A stretch of DNA of 64,000 bases from Bacillota bacterium (GTDB taxonomy: Bacteria; Bacillota; SHA-98; Ch115). The notes below the pieces were generated by a model that was not told the origin of the DNA, did not search any database, and worked only from the letters and a program-made list of their open reading frames with translations. Each line of letters begins with the position of its first letter. Position 1 is the stretch's first letter. The translations under genes and the position numbers were made by a program. Shown one piece after another: positions 53,833-63,132 of the stretch. The stretch covers positions 186,001 through 250,000 of the forward strand of contig JABLXA010000002.1 in NCBI GenBank assembly GCA_013178415.1, in the 5' to 3' direction.

Positions 53833-54408
53833 TTACCTGCCAGCCGCCAGCCTTCCGAAAAGCTTACCTGCGGCATCCACAGCGCGCGCAACTGCCCGGG
53901 AGGAGATGGTGGCCCCAGTCAACGCATCAATGTCTCCTCCATCCTTTTTGAGCTTGATGGATGAATGGACATCCTTTCCCAGGAAACGCTTCCTAAATCC
54001 CTCAGTAGTCACATTCGCCCCAAGCCCAGGGGTCTCTTGCTGCGAGAGGATGACTACGCCAGATATCTTTCCGTCATTTGTTATTCCAACAATCCCCTCT
54101 ATATCTCCGCTGTACCCAGGCGAAGAGAACTTGATGGCAGCGCCTACCCGCTGGTCACTTGTGGAATATCCTTCATAAAATCCCTTTATCAAGCTGAATT
54201 GTGGCTGCGCCAGCAGGTCTGAGATAGCGCCAGTCTCATCTTTGAAGGTTGCGGCGTCAGGCAAAGCAGACGCCAGCGCCCTTTCCTCTTCAATGACCTT
54301 CTGGGCCTCAATGCGACTGTGGGTCACCTCATTTACGTAAGCCAGGATGCCAGCGGCCACGATGCAGATAAGTCCCAATACCAGGCCATACCTTATGACA
54401 TCACGCAC
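53833..54408 (-). CDS. rnfG: Rnf complex FMN-binding subunit RnfG
   Basis: 191 residues. An N-terminal membrane helix precedes an FMN-binding domain with ALTGATISSRAVARAV; the Thr of TGAT is the expected site for covalent FMN. GTG start 54408, with GGAGGTGA five bases before it, overlaps the rnfD stop by eight bases. Flavin transfer would need an ApbE, not seen in this window. Confidence 0.93.
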   Translation of the reverse strand: MRDVIRYGLVLGLICIVAAGILAYVNEVTHSRIEAQKVIEEERALASALPDAATFKDETGAISDLLAQPQFSLIKGFYEGYSTSDQRVGAAIKFSSPGYSGDIEGIVGITNDGKISGVVILSQQETPGLGANVTTEGFRKRFLGKDVHSSIKLKKDGGDIDALTGATISSRAVARAVDAAGKLFGRLAAGR

Positions 54409-55357
54409 TATGCTTCACCTCCCCGAATCTCCGCGGCCGGGTGAACCGGTCGATGAGAGCGGTGGCTGCATCCATGATGAGAATAGAATAACATACGCCT
54501 TCCGGATATCCTCCATAGAGCCTGATGAGCACGGTCAAAACCCCGCATCCGATGCCGAAGATCGCCTGTCCCAAGGGGGTGACAGGGGTGCTCACATAAT
54601 CGGTAGCCATGAAGAATGCCCCGAGAAGAAGCCCGCCAGCAAGGATATGGAAGACAGGGTCCTGCCCAAAGAGGATGGACAAGATGGCCACTGTCAATAT
54701 ATAGAACCCAGGAATCCTCCAGGTGATGTGCCCTCTTAGGAGGAGGAATGCTGCTCCTAGCAAAATAGCTACAGCCGATGTCTCACCTATGCTCCCTGCG
54801 ACGGATCCAAAAAATAGCGGCAAATAAGGTGTCTTTACCCCAGAGAGCTTCATGGCAGCAAGTGGAGTCGCGCTGGTGAGCACGTCAAAATCCTGGCCGA
54901 ACCACGGGGCCTCTGTAATTGGCCATCGCCATGTCGTCATGGCCACTGGCCAGGAGGCGAGCAGTACAGCTCTGCCGATGAGAGCTGGATTGAACGGATT
55001 ATGACCTAGTCCGCCAAATACCTGTTTCCCCAAACCGATTGCCACGATTGCCCCCACTGCCACTATCCAAAGAGGAAGGTCCGGCGGCAGCGTCAACGCC
55101 AGCAGCAGCCCGGTCACTGCTGCACTGAAATCCCCAACGGTGACAGGCCGGTGAGTGAGTTTCTCAATTATCGCCTCTGATATGACTGCGGTGGCCACCC
55201 CTGTCACTATGACCGCCAGCGCATGGGTGCCAAAAAAGTATACCCCGGCAAAAGATGCCGGCAGTAGTGCAAATATGACATCCCGCATAATAACAGCAGT
55301 AGAGATGGGAGATCGGATGTGAGGAGAGGAAGATACTATGAATTGATTTACCGACAT
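54401..55357 (-). CDS. rnfD: Rnf complex membrane subunit RnfD
   Basis: About 318 residues with nine or ten membrane helices. Contains GLGHNPFNPALIGRAVLLAS and the flavinylation motif VLTSATPLAAMKL (Thr before PLA is the expected FMN site), as well as ILIMDAATALIDRFTRPRRF. ATG 55357 with GGGGA before it is preferred to 55396, which would overlap rnfC. Probable ion-conducting part. Confidence 0.94.
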   Translation of the reverse strand: MSVNQFIVSSSPHIRSPISTAVIMRDVIFALLPASFAGVYFFGTHALAVIVTGVATAVISEAIIEKLTHRPVTVGDFSAAVTGLLLALTLPPDLPLWIVAVGAIVAIGLGKQVFGGLGHNPFNPALIGRAVLLASWPVAMTTWRWPITEAPWFGQDFDVLTSATPLAAMKLSGVKTPYLPLFFGSVAGSIGETSAVAILLGAAFLLLRGHITWRIPGFYILTVAILSILFGQDPVFHILAGGLLLGAFFMATDYVSTPVTPLGQAIFGIGCGVLTVLIRLYGGYPEGVCYSILIMDAATALIDRFTRPRRFGEVKHSA

Positions 55358-55373
55358 GCAAGATTCCCCATTT

Positions 55374-56696
55374 CTATTTCTTCCTGCGCCGGGCAACTAT
55401 CTCAGCCTTTGCAAGCCTGATGGATTGCACAAGATGACGCCTTGAGGGGCACACAAAACTGCATGTCCCGCATTCGATGCAATCCAAGGCCCCGTAGGCT
55501 GCCGCATCATCAAATCTCCCGGCGTCTGCATATTGGCTTATGAATAATGGAAGAAGACGCATTGGACAATTCTCCACGCATTTACCACATCTCACGCATG
55601 GACCTGGTTCCTCAAGAGAGGTCTCATCGGCATCCAGGAAGAGGATACCAGAGACGCCCTTGGTGACGGGGATATCCAGGGTAAACTGGGCAATACCCAT
55701 CATAGGGCCGCCAACGATGACCTTGGCAGGCTCCCTGACAAACCCTCCACATTCATTGACCAGATCAGAGACCTTGGTCCCTATTTTAACCAATAGATTG
55801 GAAGGCTCTTTGAGAGGGCGCCCAGTTACAGTAACCACCCGCTCTATGAGAGGCATACCTGTCTTCAATGTATTGGCCACAGCGACAGCGGTCCCTACAT
55901 TGCTGACCACAGCGCCGACATCCACGGGCAAACCACCCGAGGGAACCTCTCGGCCTAACAGGACCTTGATGAGCTGTTTCTCGGCCCCCTGTGGATATTT
56001 GGCCATGAGGGGCACCACCTGTATCCCCTTCGCTTTGCTGACCGCCTTTTCCATGGCCGCTATAGCTTCTGGTTTGCTATCTTCGATGGCTATAAACGCT
56101 TGCTTTACTCCGGTGGCTTTCATCAAGATGCGAGCCCCAAGCACTGCATCCTCCGGCCGCTCCATCATGATTCTCTGGTCTGCGGTGAGATAGGGCTCAC
56201 ATTCGCTTCCGTTGATGATAAGCGTATCAAATTTCTTGCCTGGCGGAGGGGTAAGCTTGAAATAAGTTGGAAAAGCCGCTCCCCCCAGCCCGACGATACC
56301 AGCCTCTCTGATCAGATTTATCAGATCCTGCCGCGTGAGGTTTTCCAGGCTGCCATATGGCCTTACCGTATCCGCTACCTCCTGCAGGCCATCGGATTCA
56401 ATAGTGATGGCCGGCCGCTCTACTCCTCCGCTCATCAAATATGGGCCGATCTTGACTACTTTCCCTGATACCGGAGAATGAACTGGGGCCGTGAGAGCAG
56501 CCTGGCTATCCCCGATCTTCTGGCCTACCTTGACCTGGTCTCCCACTCTGACAAGAGGCTCGCAGGGGGCTCCAGTATGCTGATGCAGTGAGACCACTAC
56601 CGTGGATGGAAGTCTAGTGCTTTTGATAGGTCTGGATTCTGTCGATTCTTTGAAATGCGGAACATGAACGCCGCCTTTGAATGTTCTGGATCTCAC
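55374..56696 (-). CDS. rnfC: Rnf complex NADH/FMN subunit RnfC
   Basis: 440 residues. N-terminal barrel-sandwich segment (HQHTGAPCEPLVRVGDQVKV), NADH/FMN-binding Rossmann part (GIVGLGGAAFPTYFKL, LIINGSECEPYLTADQR) and two C-terminal clusters (CVRCGKCVENCP, CIECGTCSFVCPSRR). Site of NAD+ reduction. The rnfC-first order is that of clostridia and acetogens. GTG start with GGGGAG about six bases before it. Confidence 0.95.
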   Translation of the reverse strand: MRSRTFKGGVHVPHFKESTESRPIKSTRLPSTVVVSLHQHTGAPCEPLVRVGDQVKVGQKIGDSQAALTAPVHSPVSGKVVKIGPYLMSGGVERPAITIESDGLQEVADTVRPYGSLENLTRQDLINLIREAGIVGLGGAAFPTYFKLTPPPGKKFDTLIINGSECEPYLTADQRIMMERPEDAVLGARILMKATGVKQAFIAIEDSKPEAIAAMEKAVSKAKGIQVVPLMAKYPQGAEKQLIKVLLGREVPSGGLPVDVGAVVSNVGTAVAVANTLKTGMPLIERVVTVTGRPLKEPSNLLVKIGTKVSDLVNECGGFVREPAKVIVGGPMMGIAQFTLDIPVTKGVSGILFLDADETSLEEPGPCVRCGKCVENCPMRLLPLFISQYADAGRFDDAAAYGALDCIECGTCSFVCPSRRHLVQSIRLAKAEIVARRRKK

Positions 56697-56698
56697 GA

Positions 56699-57133
56699 TT
56701 ATCTCCCCTCTGAAGTTTCAATGAGCTCACCTTGCCCCGGGAAAAAGAGCCGAACCTCCCGCTCATAGCTTTCCCTTGAATCTGAAGCATGGACCACATT
56801 GCGAGGCAGAGATCCGCCAAAGTCACCACGTATAGTGCCAGGCAGAGCCTCCCTAGGGTCAGTGGATCCGATCAAATTCCTCGCGACTCTGATCGCATCC
56901 TCCCGTTCCAGAACTGCCACCACACTTGGGCCCTCAGTGATCGCATCAAGGAGTCCCGGGAAGAAGGGCTTGCCCTTCAAATGACTATAATGTTCCTCAG
57001 CAAGGGTTCTGTCAATGGTCCTTACTTCTAACCTGAGGAGTTTAAACCCACGTCTTTCAAATCTTTCAAGCACTGCTCCAACAAGGCCTCTTGCCACACC
57101 ATCAGGTTTGACGATTATAAAAGTTCTCTCCAT
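56699..57133 (-). CDS. ndk: Nucleoside diphosphate kinase
   Basis: 144 residues. Motifs TFIIVKPDGVARGLVG, HYSHLKGKPFFPGLLD and the phospho-histidine segment NVVHASDSRESYEREV are complete. Balances NTP pools. GAGGAGG lies before the ATG. It is only two bases before rnfC, probably by chance of operon structure rather than function. Confidence 0.97.
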   Translation of the reverse strand: MERTFIIVKPDGVARGLVGAVLERFERRGFKLLRLEVRTIDRTLAEEHYSHLKGKPFFPGLLDAITEGPSVVAVLEREDAIRVARNLIGSTDPREALPGTIRGDFGGSLPRNVVHASDSRESYEREVRLFFPGQGELIETSEGR

Positions 57134-57227
57134 CTACCATAGCCTCCTCGAAAATCGGGGCCCGCCACGTATGCGCAATCACATACAGGGGAACGGACCC
57201 GCCCATCATCGACCAATATTCCCTATC

Positions 57228-58901
57228 CTAAAACAACCCTGTGATCCTTCCGCTATCATCGATATCTACCCGCTCAGCAGCAGGATGTTCAGGCAGCCCT
57301 GGCATGGTCATCATGTTCCCACAGAGAACCACGATGAAACCAGCCCCGGCCGATATCCTGACTTCCCTGACAGTCAATGTCCATCCGGTCGGCGCGCCCC
57401 GCAGGGAAGGTTCATCAGAAAAAGAAAGCTGGGTTTTGGCCATACACACCGGCAGATCTGTAAACCCTTGCTGTGATAGGACCTTGATGGCCTTCTCCGC
57501 CTCTGGTGTATATGCGACATTTTGCGCTCCATAGATCCTGCGCGCCACCGTCTCGATCTTATCCTTTATGGGGGCCCCCAGGTCATAAAGAAAATTGAAA
57601 TTCGGCTTCTCTTCTTCAATGGCGGCCAGTACTTCCCTGGCCAGGTCCAGGCCCCCCTCCCCACCGCGCGCTACAACCTCAGAGATAGCCGCCCTGACCC
57701 CAAGTTTGTCGCAGTGATCTAGAATGTACTGCAGCTCACCTTCATCGTCCGAAGGGAACCTGTTGACAGCCACGACGCACGGCATTCCGAATTCTCCTCG
57801 TAGATTCGCGAGATGCCGATCAAGATTGGACATGCCGCGCTCGAGAGCCTCCATGTTCTTCGCAGCCAATTTCGATCTGGCCACTCCTCCATGATGGTGG
57901 AGGGCGCGAACAGAAACGACGACCACTGCGCAACTGGGCCTTATATTAGTCAAACGTAGCACGATGTCGAAGAATTTCTCCGCACCCAGGTCTGCGGCAA
58001 ATCCACCCTCGGTCACCACATAATCTGCGAGCTTCAGCGCCATCTCGGTGGCCAGGATGCTGTTGTTGCCATGGGCTATATTGGCAAACGGTCCGCCGTG
58101 AATGAATGCAGGCTGGCCCTCAAGAGTCTGGACTAGATTGGGTTTTATGGCATCCTTGAGGATGACGGCCATGGCTCCCGCCGCGCCCAGGTCCCCTGCT
58201 GTCACTGGCTCACCATCAAACGTATATGCGACAATGATGCGGCTTAATCTGGACTTGAGCTCTGTTATGGACCGGGAAAGGCAAAGAATCGCCATGACCT
58301 CAGAAGCCGCAGTGATATCGAACCCGCTCTCGTGCGGGAACCCGTTGGCTTTGCCGCCCAGACCCACCACAATATGACGCAGCTCCCGATCGTTTATATC
58401 TGTAACGCGCCTGATGGTTATCTTGAGCGGGTCGATCCTCAGTGAATTACCATGCACGATATGGTTGTCAACCATCGCCGCCAGGAGATTGTGAGCCGCA
58501 CCAACAGCATGTATATCACCGGTAAAATGGAGATTTATATCCTCCATGGGAACCACTTGAGAATAACCGCCGCCCGCGGCTCCACCCTTGACCCCGAAGG
58601 TCGGGCCCAGTGATGGTTCACGGAGGGCGACTGCCGCGCGCTTGCCCAATTTCCCGAGGGCCTGCGTGAGCCCAATCGCTGTACAAGTCTTCCCTTCGCC
58701 CGCAGGAGTAGCGGTAATGGCCGTTGTGTAAATGAGTTTGCCAGAAGGTTTTTCCTTGAGACGCTCCAGGATGCCGAGTCCTACCTTGGCCTTATGCCTT
58801 CCATATAGCTCTATATCCTCGTGAGATAATCCCAGATCTTGCGCTATGTCTAAAATGGGCCTCAATTTCGCAGAATGGGCAATCTCAATATCAGACAACA
58901 C
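57228..58901 (-). CDS. fhs: Formate-tetrahydrofolate ligase
   Basis: 557 residues. Makes 10-formyl-THF from formate, THF and ATP. ATP loop TATPAGEGKTCTAIGLTQAL, then EPSLGPTFGVKGGAAGGGYS and THF region segments NLHFTGDIHAVGAAHNLLAA and VVTEGGFAADLGAEKFFD. Start is GTG 58901. A key enzyme of the methyl branch of the Wood-Ljungdahl pathway, but also common in purine or amino-acid fermenters. The nfnB gene precedes it by 24 bases, suggesting one transcript. Confidence 0.97.
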   Translation of the reverse strand: MLSDIEIAHSAKLRPILDIAQDLGLSHEDIELYGRHKAKVGLGILERLKEKPSGKLIYTTAITATPAGEGKTCTAIGLTQALGKLGKRAAVALREPSLGPTFGVKGGAAGGGYSQVVPMEDINLHFTGDIHAVGAAHNLLAAMVDNHIVHGNSLRIDPLKITIRRVTDINDRELRHIVVGLGGKANGFPHESGFDITAASEVMAILCLSRSITELKSRLSRIIVAYTFDGEPVTAGDLGAAGAMAVILKDAIKPNLVQTLEGQPAFIHGGPFANIAHGNNSILATEMALKLADYVVTEGGFAADLGAEKFFDIVLRLTNIRPSCAVVVVSVRALHHHGGVARSKLAAKNMEALERGMSNLDRHLANLRGEFGMPCVVAVNRFPSDDEGELQYILDHCDKLGVRAAISEVVARGGEGGLDLAREVLAAIEEEKPNFNFLYDLGAPIKDKIETVARRIYGAQNVAYTPEAEKAIKVLSQQGFTDLPVCMAKTQLSFSDEPSLRGAPTGWTLTVREVRISAGAGFIVVLCGNMMTMPGLPEHPAAERVDIDDSGRITGLF

Positions 58902-58925
58902 CCAAACCAGCCCCCCGGGAATTCA

Positions 58926-60338
58926 TCACTGTTCCTTACTCCCACGTAGATACCGGTCTATGCCTCTGGCAGCCACCTTGCCTGCCCCCATGGCAGCAAT
59001 CACCGTCGCCGAACCGGTTACGATGTCACCACCCGCAAAGATACCTGAAATATTGGTCATTCCGGTTTCTGGATCCACCTCGATGTTTCCGTGGCGCCCG
59101 ACCTTGAGCCCAGGGATGAGCTTGGGCAGGAGGGGGTTGGGATCAGTCCCTATTGCAGATATCATGGTATCTATCTCCATCACGAATTCAGACCCTGGGA
59201 CAGGCACCGGCCGCCTACGGCCGCTCTCATCCGGCTCTCCTAATTCCATTTTGATACATTCAAGCCCGCTTACCCACTTTTTCTCATTTCCTATGACTCG
59301 GATGGGATTAGTCAGAAGGGCGAATTTCACGCCTTCTTCTTCAGCATTTATGATCTCCTCATGCCTTGCGGGCATCTCCTTTCGAGAGCGCCTATAGACG
59401 ATGGTGACCTCTTCGGCCCCCAGCCTGAGCGCTGTCCTGGCCGAATCCATAGCCACATTCCCCGCCCCCACCACTGCCACTCTCCTCCCCACTTTGATTG
59501 GGGTTGCATACTCGGGGAAGAGGTAGGCTTTCATAAGGTTTGAGCGGGTGAGGAATTCGTTGGCTGAATATACTCCGCTCAGATTTTCGCCGGGAATGCC
59601 AAGGAAATGAGGGAGTCCGGCGCCGACGCCGATGAAAATCGCCTTATATCCCATCTTGAACAGATCATCTATAGAATAAATCTGGCCTATGAGCGCATTT
59701 AACCGGATCTCTACCCCAAGGCTCTTCACATAAGAGATCTCCTCATCGAGAATAGCCTTGGGCAGCCTGAACTCCGGTATCCCGTACCTTAAGACGCCTC
59801 CAGGGGCATGAAGAGATTCGAAGAGGGTAACCCTGTAACCCAGCTTTGCAAGGTCGGCTGCGCAGGTAAGGCCCGCAGGTCCCGATCCCACCACTGCCAC
59901 CATCTCACCATTCGGTAGATCCGGCGGGTCTCCACTCACCGTATGATCTCGGTCGTCATGGGCACGCTCATAATCAGCAACGAAACGTTCAAGGGCGCCA
60001 ATGGCCACAGGTTCTCCTCTCTTGCCGAGAGTGCACTGGATCTCGCATTGGGTCTCCTGAGGGCAAACCCGGCCGCAGATCGCGGGGAGGCTATTCTTTT
60101 CTTTTATCTTCTGCGCGGCTTCCAGGTATTTCCCCTTGGTGACTAATTCAATAAAATCAGGTATATCTACTCCCACGGGGCAACCAGAGACACAAGGCCT
60201 CTTGGGGCATTTGATACACCTCGCCGCCTCCTGCCTGGCCAATTCCTCCGGATACCCCAATGCAACTTCAGAAAAGTTGCGTATACGTTCTTGCGGATCT
60301 TGTTTTGGCATTGGATTGCGGACTAACCTCGATGGCAT
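58926..60338 (-). CDS. nfnB: NfnB-like large subunit (GltD-type FAD/NADPH oxidoreductase)
   Basis: 470 residues. An N-terminal cluster domain (CIKCPKRPCVSGCPVGVDIP, ICGRVCPQETQCEIQC) precedes FAD and NADPH Rossmann folds (VAVVGSGPAGLTCAADLAKL; VAVVGAGNVAMDSARTALRL). Alone it could be called glutamate synthase small subunit. With the NfnA-like gene directly upstream (16-base overlap) it is best read as the large subunit of the bifurcating NADH-dependent ferredoxin:NADP+ oxidoreductase. Confidence 0.9.
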   Translation of the reverse strand: MPSRLVRNPMPKQDPQERIRNFSEVALGYPEELARQEAARCIKCPKRPCVSGCPVGVDIPDFIELVTKGKYLEAAQKIKEKNSLPAICGRVCPQETQCEIQCTLGKRGEPVAIGALERFVADYERAHDDRDHTVSGDPPDLPNGEMVAVVGSGPAGLTCAADLAKLGYRVTLFESLHAPGGVLRYGIPEFRLPKAILDEEISYVKSLGVEIRLNALIGQIYSIDDLFKMGYKAIFIGVGAGLPHFLGIPGENLSGVYSANEFLTRSNLMKAYLFPEYATPIKVGRRVAVVGAGNVAMDSARTALRLGAEEVTIVYRRSRKEMPARHEEIINAEEEGVKFALLTNPIRVIGNEKKWVSGLECIKMELGEPDESGRRRPVPVPGSEFVMEIDTMISAIGTDPNPLLPKLIPGLKVGRHGNIEVDPETGMTNISGIFAGGDIVTGSATVIAAMGAGKVAARGIDRYLRGSKEQ

Positions 60339-61189
60339 CTACATTCCTCCTGTCCAGAAGAAGGCTCCAGGAAAGATTGCATTGCAGTTTTCTCTTGTTC
60401 AAGAAATCGACTCTGCCGGGCGATGAGCTCGTCGAAGTCCACCTGGTGACCGTCAAAGGCCGGTCCATCTACACATGCAAATTTAGTCTGACCTCCAACT
60501 GTCACCCGGCAGCCACCGCACATACCGGTCCCGTCCACCATGATGGGATTCAAGCTCACGATCGTCTTCACCCCAAACGGCCTGGTCACCATTGCGGCGG
60601 CTTTCATCATGACCAGTGGCCCCACCGCTATTACTTCATCCACTTTAGTGCTCTGTTCGAGGATCTCTTTCAGGATGTCTGTCACAAAACCATGGTGGCC
60701 GAAACTTCCATCATCTGTGCTGTAACGAACCTCGTGACTCACCTTTTCCATCCTATCACGCATGATGATGAGATCCCGGCTCTGAGCCCCAATAAGGGAT
60801 ATGACGTGGCTTCCGACTTCAAAGTGACGCTTTGCCTTCGGATATATGGGCGCGACTCCCAAACCTCCGGCCACAAACACGACGCAATCAACCTTTTCGA
60901 TGTGCAGGGGAATTCCCAGCGGCCCCATGATATCCATGATGTAATCCCCCTGCTTCATGAGCCCCATCTGGACGGTCGTCCTGCCTACCTCCTGCACCAC
61001 CAATTCGATCGTGCCCGCGTCTGTATCGTGGTCAGCAATGGTAAGAGGGATGCGTTCGCCCTTCTTATCTAACCTTACGATGACGAAATGTCCTGGCTGG
61101 GCTTTTCTTGCTATCTCTGGAGCTTCGATCTGAAATGACTTGATCCGAGGAGCAAGGACTTCCTTGCTTAGAATCCTGTACATCGACAT
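60323..61189 (-). CDS. nfnA: NfnA-like small subunit (FAD/NAD(P)-binding, [2Fe-2S])
   Basis: 288 residues. FAD domain (GHFVIVRLDKKGERIPLTIA), NAD(H) domain (CVVFVAGGLGVAPIYPKAKR) and the Cys motif near the end (MCGGCRVTVGGQTKFACVDG) for the [2Fe-2S] centre, as in NfnA and dihydroorotate dehydrogenase electron-transfer subunits. AGGGGGG precedes the ATG. With NfnB it links NADH, NADPH and ferredoxin pools. Confidence 0.9.
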   Translation of the reverse strand: MSMYRILSKEVLAPRIKSFQIEAPEIARKAQPGHFVIVRLDKKGERIPLTIADHDTDAGTIELVVQEVGRTTVQMGLMKQGDYIMDIMGPLGIPLHIEKVDCVVFVAGGLGVAPIYPKAKRHFEVGSHVISLIGAQSRDLIIMRDRMEKVSHEVRYSTDDGSFGHHGFVTDILKEILEQSTKVDEVIAVGPLVMMKAAAMVTRPFGVKTIVSLNPIMVDGTGMCGGCRVTVGGQTKFACVDGPAFDGHQVDFDELIARQSRFLEQEKTAMQSFLEPSSGQEECRCHRG

Positions 61190-61244
61190 GTATCCCCCCT
61201 GTGGCCACCATTCGTATCTTCCTACATTTACCCCCCATTGTCAA

Positions 61245-61279
61245 GGAGTGCACCAACCCATACAAGGCTGACGCACTCC
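61245..61279. promoter_or_regulatory. Inverted repeat beside a -35 box between hydA and nfnA
   Basis: GGAGTGC (61245-61251) and GCACTCC (61273-61279) form a seven-base inverted repeat with a 21-base loop. On the minus strand TTGACA follows directly (61239-61244), a perfect -35 box for nfnA, but the -10 region (AAGATA, about 61215-61221) is weak. It could be a terminator of the hydrogenase transcript without T-run or an operator. Next to it, CAGACATAAT is repeated twice in tandem (61300-61319). Confidence 0.4.
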
Positions 61280-61325
61280 TCTCGACAAATTATGGAATTC
61301 AGACATAATCAGACATAATGCGGAA

Positions 61326-63089
61326 CTACACTCTGGCTGCAATCTGAGTCTTGGACAGCTTCGGATATTTACCCCTGGAGGTATAGGTAGTGTGTAATAG
61401 ATGATGCGACATCTCCCCCAGAGGTTCCCCAAGGAATTCTCTGTAGATTTCCTTTATGGCGGGATTCTCATGGGACTTCCTGTAGGGGAGGCTCCTATCC
61501 GCTAGATACAGGGCCTCTCCTCTCCTGGCGCGAATATCCATACGGGTGGGTATGGGCTGCCCGCCGCCGCCAACACACCCCCCAGGGCAGCACATGATCT
61601 CGATGAAATGATATGGAGCGTCACCATTTCTCAACAATTCCAATATCTTCTTAGCATTTCCAAGGCCGTGGGCGACAGCCACCTTGACCTCGAAACCATC
61701 TAGGTCTACAGAGGCCTCCTTTATGCCCTCGAGACCACGGACCGCATGAAATTCGACCTCACCCAGCTCTTTGCCAGTAGCGACCTCATAAACGGTTCTC
61801 AAGGCAGCTTCCATAACACCGCCCGTTGCCCCAAAGATAGCACCCGCTCCGGTGGATATGCCCATGGGATCATCGTGTTCTTCTTCTGGAAGCTCCTCAA
61901 ATCGAATTCCTGCCTCCCTGAACATCCTGCCGAGCTCCCTGCTAGTGAGGACCACATCTACGTCCTTGTACCCGGACGAGCGCATCTCAGGCCTATCAGC
62001 CTCATATTTCTTGGCAGTACAGGGCATAAGTGATACCGAGAAGATCTTGGATGGATCGATCCCTGCCCTCCTGGCATAATACGTCTTCACCAGAGCCCCG
62101 AACATTTGCTGCGGTGATTTGCATGTTGAGATGTGGGGAAGCAGGTCCGGGTAGAAGTGTTCCCCAAATTTGATCCAGCCCGGGCTGCAGGAAGTTATCA
62201 TGGGGAGGACGCCCCCTCCCTTGAGGCGTCTCAGGAGTTCGTTGCCTTCCTCGATTATGGTGAGGTCCGCCGTGAAATCTGTGTCCATTACCCTGTCGAA
62301 TCCAAGTCGTCGCAAGGCGCTGACCAGCTTTCCAGTCACGATCGTCCCCACCGGAAGGCCCATTTCTTCGCCAATACTCACTCGGATAGCCGGCGCAGTC
62401 TGCACTACCACGTGCATGTCGGGGTCATTGAGGGCCCGAAACACCTTCTCAGTGTCATCACGTTCGGAGATCGCGCCCACAGGACAGGCATGGATACATT
62501 GGCCGCATAGCGCGCATGCCACTTCATCTAATTCGGATTCATACGCGGGGACAACCAGGGTATCAACTCCACGATTTACGGGATATAGAACCCCTGCCGC
62601 CTGGACATCATGGCACATGGATACACAGCGGCGGCACAATATGCATTTGTTAGGATCCCGGACGATCGCAGGGGTTGATTCGTCCTTTGGCAGGCTGCGG
62701 AGCTTCCTTTCAAACCTTACCTCGCGGATCTGCAATCTCTCAGCCAACTCCTGGAGCTCGCACACCTGATTTCGTATACATTGCAGGCAATCCTGTGGAT
62801 GACGGGCTAATAAGAGCTCGAGGGTCACCCGCCTGGCTTGCCTTACCAATGGCGTGTTGGTGCGGACCGACATTCCTTCTGAGACAGGATATGCGCATGA
62901 CGGCTGGAGGAGCTTTTGCCCGTCGATCTCAACGACACAAATTCTGCAAACAGCGCGTGCCTCCAGGTCGGGATGGTGGCACAGGGTTGGGATCTCGATG
63001 CCAATGGTCTTGGCTGCGTCAAGGATGGTCGTCCCCTCAGGGACGGTGACCTTCTGTCCGTCTATAGTCAAATTGACCACTTGCGTCAC
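61326..63089 (-). CDS. hydA: NADH-linked [FeFe] hydrogenase catalytic subunit HydA
   Basis: 587 residues. N-terminal [2Fe-2S] domain (PTLCHHPDLEARAVCRICVV), His-ligated cluster (ARHPQDCLQCIRNQVC), two [4Fe-4S] (CILCRRCVSMCHD, CALCGQCIHACPVG), then the H-cluster domain with L1 TSCSPGW, L2 MPCTAKKYE and L3 MCCPGGCVGGGGQP, and a fused small-subunit tail (AIKEIYREFLGEPLGE). In L1 the second Cys of the common TSCCPGW is Ser. With the NuoF-like HydB upstream it should form a multimeric NADH-dependent, perhaps bifurcating, hydrogenase. Confidence 0.94.
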   Translation of the reverse strand: MTQVVNLTIDGQKVTVPEGTTILDAAKTIGIEIPTLCHHPDLEARAVCRICVVEIDGQKLLQPSCAYPVSEGMSVRTNTPLVRQARRVTLELLLARHPQDCLQCIRNQVCELQELAERLQIREVRFERKLRSLPKDESTPAIVRDPNKCILCRRCVSMCHDVQAAGVLYPVNRGVDTLVVPAYESELDEVACALCGQCIHACPVGAISERDDTEKVFRALNDPDMHVVVQTAPAIRVSIGEEMGLPVGTIVTGKLVSALRRLGFDRVMDTDFTADLTIIEEGNELLRRLKGGGVLPMITSCSPGWIKFGEHFYPDLLPHISTCKSPQQMFGALVKTYYARRAGIDPSKIFSVSLMPCTAKKYEADRPEMRSSGYKDVDVVLTSRELGRMFREAGIRFEELPEEEHDDPMGISTGAGAIFGATGGVMEAALRTVYEVATGKELGEVEFHAVRGLEGIKEASVDLDGFEVKVAVAHGLGNAKKILELLRNGDAPYHFIEIMCCPGGCVGGGGQPIPTRMDIRARRGEALYLADRSLPYRKSHENPAIKEIYREFLGEPLGEMSHHLLHTTYTSRGKYPKLSKTQIAARV

Positions 63090-63132
63090 TCCCTTTTGCT
63101 GTGGATTCTCAATACCCGGGAGCCCGGGGCCG

